Assembly: GCA_900149785.2 (NCBI GenBank)
Contig: FSSI02000016.1
Span: 26,329 to 90,328 of the forward strand
DNA: 64,000 nt
Direction of reading: 5' to 3'
DNA from: Sodalinema lacuna_A
GTDB lineage: Bacteria > Cyanobacteriota > Cyanobacteriia > Cyanobacteriales > Geitlerinemataceae
Shown here: positions 60,201 to 64,000 of the stretch, piece after piece
How the letters are laid out: every line of letters begins with the position of its first letter
Position numbering within the stretch: position 1 is the first letter of the stretch
Made by a program: the position numbers and the translations under genes
Notes under the pieces: generated by a model
Databases searched by the model: none
The model's input: the letters and a program-made list of their open reading frames with translations, nothing else
What the model was told of the DNA's origin: nothing

Positions 60201-61440
60201 GGAGTTTGATGACAATGGCGTGCTACTCCCTGGGAGTATTAACCCCAATGAAAGCGGCCCCGTTCCCAGTGATGCTCAAGGCGTGAGTGAGATTTGGAGT
60301 CAGGCGGCTCCCGGTGAAGACCCGTTTGCTCCTGGACGTAAGGGAGCTGTGGTGCGTCAACTGACGGATGCTGTACAGGGGGTCGTCACGGCCAAGGATC
60401 AGCAGATTTTCGGGACTAGCAGCGTCTTTATTGAAGGTCGCCGCGAGAAAGTTCGCACGGAGGAAACAACCTTGGGCAATTTGACGGCTGATGCTAATCT
60501 CTTTGCGGCTCAGCAGGTTGACCCAAGGGTTCAGGTGTCTCTGAAAAATGGCGGTGGGATTCGCGCTGCCATTGGCGAAGTCATCGGAGATAGTGGTGAT
60601 TTGGTTCCTCCGCAAGCTAATCCTCTTTCGGGTAAGGAAACGGGCGAGATTTCCCAGTTGGATATTGAAAACTCGCTGCGCTTTAATAATGAATTGACGC
60701 TCTTGACCCTCACCGCTGAGCAGGTACGGCAAGTTCTCGAACATGGGGTTGCTGAAACGGCTCCAGGTCAGACCCCGGGACGATTCCCTCAGGTGGGGGG
60801 TCTCTCGTTTAGTTTTGATGCTACGTTACCTCCGGGCCAGCGGGTGCGATCGGCGGCGATCGTGGATGAGTCGGGTGATATTGTTGATCCGTTGGTGATT
60901 GGTGGTGAGATCTTCGGCGATGGCGATCGCCCCATCCGCTTAGTGAGCCTCAATTTCTTGGCTGAAGGCGGCGATGGGTATCCGTTCGATGACTTTGTGG
61001 CTCAGAATCCGGCGTTTGCCAATGTGGTGGAGTTACCGGATATCTTGACGGAGGCGGGTGCAGCCACGGCGGCAACCCCTGGCTCGGAACAGGATGCCCT
61101 GGCAGAGTATTTACTCACGTTAGGACCGTTCATGGAGCCGGAAACCCCCGCTCAAGCGGACACTCGTATTCAGGGGCTAACTGAACGGGAAGATGGGGTG
61201 TTTGACCCGTTAACGGGGATGGAGACCAATGAGGTGGTTCGTCTCTTTATTGACACGCAACAACCCATCAATTTTGGGAAGTTTGTCGCTTTTGTCAATT
61301 CGGCTCAAGCTGGCTTCCGGGGCGACAATGGCTTAGGGTTCTTGTTTGGCGGCCAGGTTGATGGCATTTTCGAGACCGGTGCTGATTCTTTATCGGGTCA
61401 GGGGCAACCGTTTTTGAGTGATGTCTTGGATTTGAGTTGA
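57223..61440 (+). CDS. Choice-of-anchor I / 5'-nucleotidase fusion with inserted CHRD domain
   Basis: A 1405-residue modular protein. Residues 1-650 form a choice-of-anchor I type beta-propeller (FVVNANSASIEVLDI, GALPDMLTFTPDGQTILVANEGEP). A CHRD domain is inserted at 338-492 (FFDADLSGESQVPAVET, VTRLHLHAASAGENGP, DGELRGQV), after which the propeller resumes (KLFAFGARSFSIWDTQG). Residues 665-1000 are a metallophosphatase (LHASDLEGG, LLSAGDN, GNHEFD) and 1090-1250 the 5'-nucleotidase C-terminal domain (NLTADANLF, VSLKNGGGIRAAIG). No signal peptide is seen at the start. A phosphate-scavenging extracellular enzyme is likely. In LHASDLEGG the second metal ligand is Glu where UshA-type enzymes have His. 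Confidence 0.88.
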   Translation: MAIRLNSIGSFETGIFDESAAEIAAHDPASQRLFVVNANSASIEVLDIRDPGNPSKLFEINATNLGGIANSVAVKNGLVAVAVENNNTQEPGLVAFYDINGTLLNTVPVGALPDMLTFTPDGQTILVANEGEPNDDYTIDPEGSVSVIDISAGVANATVRTADFTAFNDRRQELLDAGLRVFGPNASVAQDVEPEYIAVAPGGDRAFVALQENNAFAVVNIAEARIEDIVPFGFKDHSRPENGLDASDRDDAINITSHPNLVGMYQPDAIDVYEANGQTFIVTANEGDARDYDGFSEEARVKDITLDPDAFPDFWTVQADENLGRLTITTVNGRSDGTFFDADLSGESQVPAVETDASGRAVFKLNDDQTALRYDLKVEGLDFGPILGQTPQTPDTADDVTRLHLHAASAGENGPVALGILDPAQDADFSATINEDGSTTLSGIWQDSDAANQALSTFIPSLLAASPDDEVGLYVNIHTEANPDGELRGQVTATEAYDKLFAFGARSFSIWDTQGNLIADTGSDFERITAEQFPDNFNSDNDENSFDTRSDNKGPEPEGVAIGQVNGRSYAFVGLERMGGIMTYDITDPNNPVFVNYLNNRNFNGDPEAGTAGDLGPEGLIVLPSQESPTGESLIVVANEVSGNTRLFDISSDEAPTPPTTPSSNRWQILHASDLEGGVGAIQDAPNFAAVVEGLELEAQNQGVNSILLSAGDNYLPGPFFAAAGDGSVRETLQGVYSDLFGVNLSDIREGVGRFDITNANVIGFDASAVGNHEFDAGTSTLADIIGPDIRGDGPEDVRWLGAQFPYLSANLDFSNSNLGGLATSEILPSTAFASTPEDLDAAGAAPKLAPATIIKRNGDRIGVVGITTPIVETISSTGDVAVIGPNSNDMAALANVVQPTIDQLLGQGINKIVTVSHLQQFQLEQELIPLLRGVDVAVSGGSDSLLANPGTRLRAGDTAALPYPVLSNNADGEPAVIVSTDGEYSYVGRLVVEFDDNGVLLPGSINPNESGPVPSDAQGVSEIWSQAAPGEDPFAPGRKGAVVRQLTDAVQGVVTAKDQQIFGTSSVFIEGRREKVRTEETTLGNLTADANLFAAQQVDPRVQVSLKNGGGIRAAIGEVIGDSGDLVPPQANPLSGKETGEISQLDIENSLRFNNELTLLTLTAEQVRQVLEHGVAETAPGQTPGRFPQVGGLSFSFDATLPPGQRVRSAAIVDESGDIVDPLVIGGEIFGDGDRPIRLVSLNFLAEGGDGYPFDDFVAQNPAFANVVELPDILTEAGAATAATPGSEQDALAEYLLTLGPFMEPETPAQADTRIQGLTEREDGVFDPLTGMETNEVVRLFIDTQQPINFGKFVAFVNSAQAGFRGDNGLGFLFGGQVDGIFETGADSLSGQGQPFLSDVLDLS

Positions 61441-61443
61441 GGG

Positions 61444-63312
61444 TTAGTGTGAGTTGAGTCGCCGTCCCAAGGCGGGCGGCGGCTGGGAGTTCGACCCGAG
61501 GGCAGATCGTTCTTCAGAACTCAGATTATAGAGCCTGAACACAGCTTCGTTGCAGGCTGGTAAATCCCGCCTTAAAGCGGCCTCAGCCAACTCTCGCCGT
61601 AGTGGCTCGGGTACATTAGCCCAATTAGGAAGGCGAATCCGACGTAGGTACTGGGCTTGAAAACGTAGGAATCCCCCGCGCATTTTCGTGGAATAGGTTT
61701 CCACAAAAAGACGACTCACCGCCGAACGTAGGACAGCTTGTAAGGCCCGTAAATCCCACTCTTGGGAGGTGACATAGTAGAGATTATGATGGGGATAAAG
61801 CGTTCCTCCTTCAAAGACGATATGAGCCTCTCCCTTGATATCGGGAATTAAGAGCTTTGGCTTCGTGGCTAGGCTGGGAGTAATGCGATCAATCGTCCGA
61901 TACCATTGGCTGGGCGTTTTCTGCGCACAGTGCCGTTTGGCGATCGCCCCCCGGCGATCTTCAAGATAACGTCTCAACCGGGGATAGTCCTCTAGGTTAA
62001 CCAATCCACCCGACTCAGCAAACGGATTAATAACCCCTTTTCCTCGCCATTGCACCTCCCCCGAGGCAATATCTTTCGTCGTTACTAAGGGCAGCTTGCG
62101 ATCGCCTTCCACGTCCAGCGCCTCGAAGTCCCCGATAAATGCCTGATCAGCACCCGTCGCCACACCAATTCCCACTTTACATCCCACGGCTTCTAGGGCG
62201 GGAAAGCATTGCTCCAAACGCCGGATCAGTGCCACCTGCTCTGATGACTCTAGCAGCCACGGCTGAGCAGCATCGGTCACCGTGGCTAGTTCCTGCACCA
62301 TCGTAGACTTCTTCGACAAAACCGGTGCGCGGAGTACGTCCGCCAACTGAGTCAAGGCGGCTGTCTCAATCATTGGACGATAAGCCAACCGAGTCGCCTC
62401 CGCCTTTTCCCGAGTGATGACCGTAATGGCGGGATAGGCCACAACCTGAGAGTGGAATGCCGGGGTATCGACCATATCGACGTAAATCTTCAGGTAGAAC
62501 TGTTCAGCGATGAGACGCCGCAATGGCCCACCATAACGATTCTTCATCCAGCGATCAGAACAAATCAGGCCCAGATGTCCCTGATTCGACAATACAGACA
62601 GCATCCGCTCGATGAAGGGAATGTAATACCATTTTTCAAAAAGTGTGCCATAGATGTCTGTAGGGGCGAACCGCAAGTGGCGCGCCCTCTTCGGTGTGTA
62701 TGTCTGGCAAGGATTTCAAAAAATGGTATAAATATCGGCCCGGTCAAACATCGTTCGGTAGCGGTTGCGGTATGCTGCCAGTAGAGGCGCGGGAATTAGC
62801 TCAGGACGGATATAGGGTGGATTGCCTACCACAACTTCAAACTCTCCATCGAGGGGAGTCAGTAAGAAATCTCCCTGTGACAACCAGCGGTTGCTTAAAG
62901 TAGTAGCTGTTTTCGAGTCAAGGCCGTCCGACTTCAGAAGGTTAATAACTGCCGCAGTGGTGTGTTTAAACGAGGTATGGTGCAGTTCAACGGCCCGGAT
63001 GGCATTACTGAGGTCATCTAAGGCTACACCGTTGCTTTGAAATGCCCGCCACGCTTTCAATAACCGTTTGATAATCGCCAGCAAAAAATCACCGCGACCG
63101 AATGAGGGTTCCAACAGCCGCATGGTGTGTAGGGGCTGCTCTTCGCGGTAGCCAACGAGATCCAAGATGAACTCCACCACCTCCTGGCGGGTGAAGATGG
63201 CGCCCCGTGCATCGGCTTGGGGATTGCAGGCTAACTGCTCAATCGCTGCCTGCACCTGGGGACTGACACTATGAGAATTGGGGAGATCGAGGCTCAGTTG
63301 TCTGAATGGCAA
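61444..63312 (-). pseudogene. Adenine-specific DNA methyltransferase, broken by a MITE
   Basis: Two in-frame halves of one gene. The 5' half (63312-62729) has ARGAIFTRQEVVEFILDLVGY, motif I LLEPSFGRGDFL and catalytic motif IV VVGNPPYIRPE. The 3' half (62676-61444) begins inside IPFIERMLSVL and has ICSDRWMKNRYGGPLRRLI and target-recognition-like sequence. Between them lies MITE-1 copy B; its in-frame TGA ends the first half. Removing 105 bp restores RADIYIPFIERM, as in intact Eco57I/TaqI-like N6-adenine methyltransferases. The start is a TTG at 63312. No restriction gene is adjacent in view. Confidence 0.88.
62626..62728. mobile_element. MITE-1, copy B (103 bp) inside the methyltransferase gene
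   Basis: Ends ATACCATTTTTC and, reversed, TACCATTTTTTG; TA at 62624-62625 and 62729-62730 are the target duplications. The interior GCCATAGATGTCTGTAG matches copy A at 19601-19700. Insert plus duplication is 105 bp, a multiple of three, but it carries an in-frame stop. Confidence 0.9.
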
Positions 63313-63499
63313 GAGGGGTCTTGTTGGTATGAATGGCTCGCTATAGGTGATTGTATACTGCTGCGATCGCCCATCACTTGATTGAGATCAATCTCGCTAA
63401 TGAGCCATCTGGCACGTCGTTTGCTCTCTCCCCTCAAAGACAATGGCACAATAGAGACAATCGAAGACCCTCGTCATGGCAATTATCGATTTTCCTTTC
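63313..63499. other. Spacer between methyltransferase and IscB-like locus
   Basis: No gene is recognised. It probably contains the promoter of the methyltransferase (minus strand) and the left boundary of the IscB element with any guide sequence. Confidence 0.45.
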
Positions 63500-63713
63500 A
63501 ATGACCCCCACCTGGCATCTGCCGAGGTGGGGGAGTGACCGGAGATAACCCGGTCGTAGCTGCGAATCGGCCATTGAGGTGCATACGGCAACACGTCCGG
63601 TTGCTTCTCTAAACCGGATTATCTGTAAGGCCCTGGAATCTCAGGGAGTGGGGTTAACCCAGACACACCGTATGTACTGGCTTAAGAGACCTGTAGTTTA
63701 GGAATTATCTTCC
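63500..63713 (+). ncRNA. Candidate omega-RNA of an IscB-family gene
   Basis: A series of strong hairpins directly before the ORF: CCCCCACCT/AGGTGGGGG (63505-63533), ACCGG/CCGGT (63538-63554), CCGGTT/AACCGG (63597-63617), CCCTG/CAGGG (63631-63646) and GGGTTAACCC (63651-63660). IscB-family genes are preceded by an omega-RNA whose scaffold lies next to the ORF. The region is not coding. The 5' end and guide are not defined here. Confidence 0.7.
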
Positions 63714-64000
63714 ATGCAACGTATCCCTGTCCAAAACCCGGATGGGACTCCCGCCATGCCCACCAAGCGCCATCGCGCACAGCGATGGGTAGAGCAAGGC
63801 CGAGCAACATGGGTCAAAACAAATCTCCGCCTTAAGGCCGTGCGCTTAAAAGCCGAACCATCAGGTCGTAAGACTCAACCCATTGTGGTTGGTGTCGATC
63901 CCGGCAAACTCTATTCAGGGATTGCCGTTCAATCGGCTAAAGCGACCCTATTTCAGTCCCACCTAGAACTCCCCTATCTCAAGGTGCGGGAGCGGATGGA
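63714..64000 (+). CDS. IscB-superfamily RRXRR protein (5' part)
   Basis: The first 95 residues are visible; the gene runs off the window. MQRIPVQNPDGTPAMPTKRHRAQ is the PLMP-type N-terminal domain, followed by KAVRLKAEPSGRKTQPIVVGVDPGKLYSGIAVQ, the RuvC-I motif with its catalytic aspartate (VDPG). The next expected segment is the RRXRR arginine-rich helix. Cyanobacteria hold many such IscB/IsrB-like genes, often without a transposase. Whether it has an HNH domain cannot be seen. It is preceded by a structured region, the candidate omega-RNA. Confidence 0.85.
   Translation, partial: MQRIPVQNPDGTPAMPTKRHRAQRWVEQGRATWVKTNLRLKAVRLKAEPSGRKTQPIVVGVDPGKLYSGIAVQSAKATLFQSHLELPYLKVRERM

Noticed and set aside
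60223..60744. Minus-strand frame of 173 residues within the nucleotidase gene
   Set aside because: It is antisense to the 5'-nucleotidase C-terminal domain and has no upstream signal.

Overview
The window is a chromosomal piece of a filamentous-type cyanobacterium, with a look typical of the Oscillatoriales (Phormidium or Geitlerinema-like). The evidence is the very frequent HIP1 octamer GCGATCGC, a cyAbrB regulator, an NDH-1 CO2-uptake operon (ndhF-ndhD-chp), the small RNA Yfr1 lying between trxA and a GuaB3-type gene, and short heptameric tandem repeats (STRRs: CCCTGTT and GGCAAGA types). Genus and strain are inference. One run of Ns (53576-53770) is an assembly gap inside an STRR array.

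Layout. 1-18.2 kb is mostly core: the 3' end of lpxD, cyAbrB, a CPBP protease, an M42 peptidase, tRNA-Glu, a sulfotransferase, a UvrD/AddA-like helicase, a DUF512 Fe-S protein, an rRNA/tRNA methyltransferase, lpdA, two paralogous secreted proteins, a NodZ-like fucosyltransferase and acnB. 18.2-24.05 kb is an AT-rich accessory island ending at a second, identical tRNA-Glu. It holds an AlbA_2/TPR protein, a MITE, a retron (msr-msd RNA plus reverse transcriptase), a broken antitoxin-like gene, a HicB-like gene, a HEPN protein with an overlapping partner, a small membrane protein and DUF29 genes or remnants. 24.1-47.7 kb returns to core and cell-envelope functions: a CHASE2 adenylate cyclase, an ExbB/ExbD pair, a GDP-fucose and glycosyltransferase cluster, an aminotransferase, a DUF928 gene overlapping mutS, an ABC1 kinase, an ABC exporter, an L,D-transpeptidase, a CobW GTPase, a LOG-family protein, trxA, Yfr1 and guaB3.

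47.7-51.6 kb is a second decayed accessory region: a 160-bp MITE, an Rpn-nuclease remnant, a second reverse transcriptase of the Abi/unknown-group (defence-like) type with a structured leader, and an IS630 transposase remnant. 51.6-56.9 kb is the CO2-uptake NDH-1MS operon, with a palindromic operator candidate upstream and a strong terminator downstream. 57.2-61.4 kb encodes a very large phytase/5'-nucleotidase-like protein with a CHRD domain inserted in its propeller. 61.4-63.3 kb is an adenine-specific DNA methyltransferase broken by a 103-bp MITE. The right edge carries the start of an IscB-superfamily (RRXRR) gene preceded by a strongly structured region that is a candidate omega-RNA.

How the genes work together. 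GT4, the sugar-phosphate transferase, gmd and fcl form one minus-strand unit making and using GDP-fucose for surface polysaccharide, and the NodZ-like transferase could use the same donor. NdhF, NdhD and Chp together form the CO2-hydrating arm of NDH-1MS. The two reverse transcriptases, the HEPN, HicB and AlbA_2 genes, the broken methyltransferase and the IscB-like gene are the defence and mobile layer, and they sit close to the MITEs and transposase remnants.
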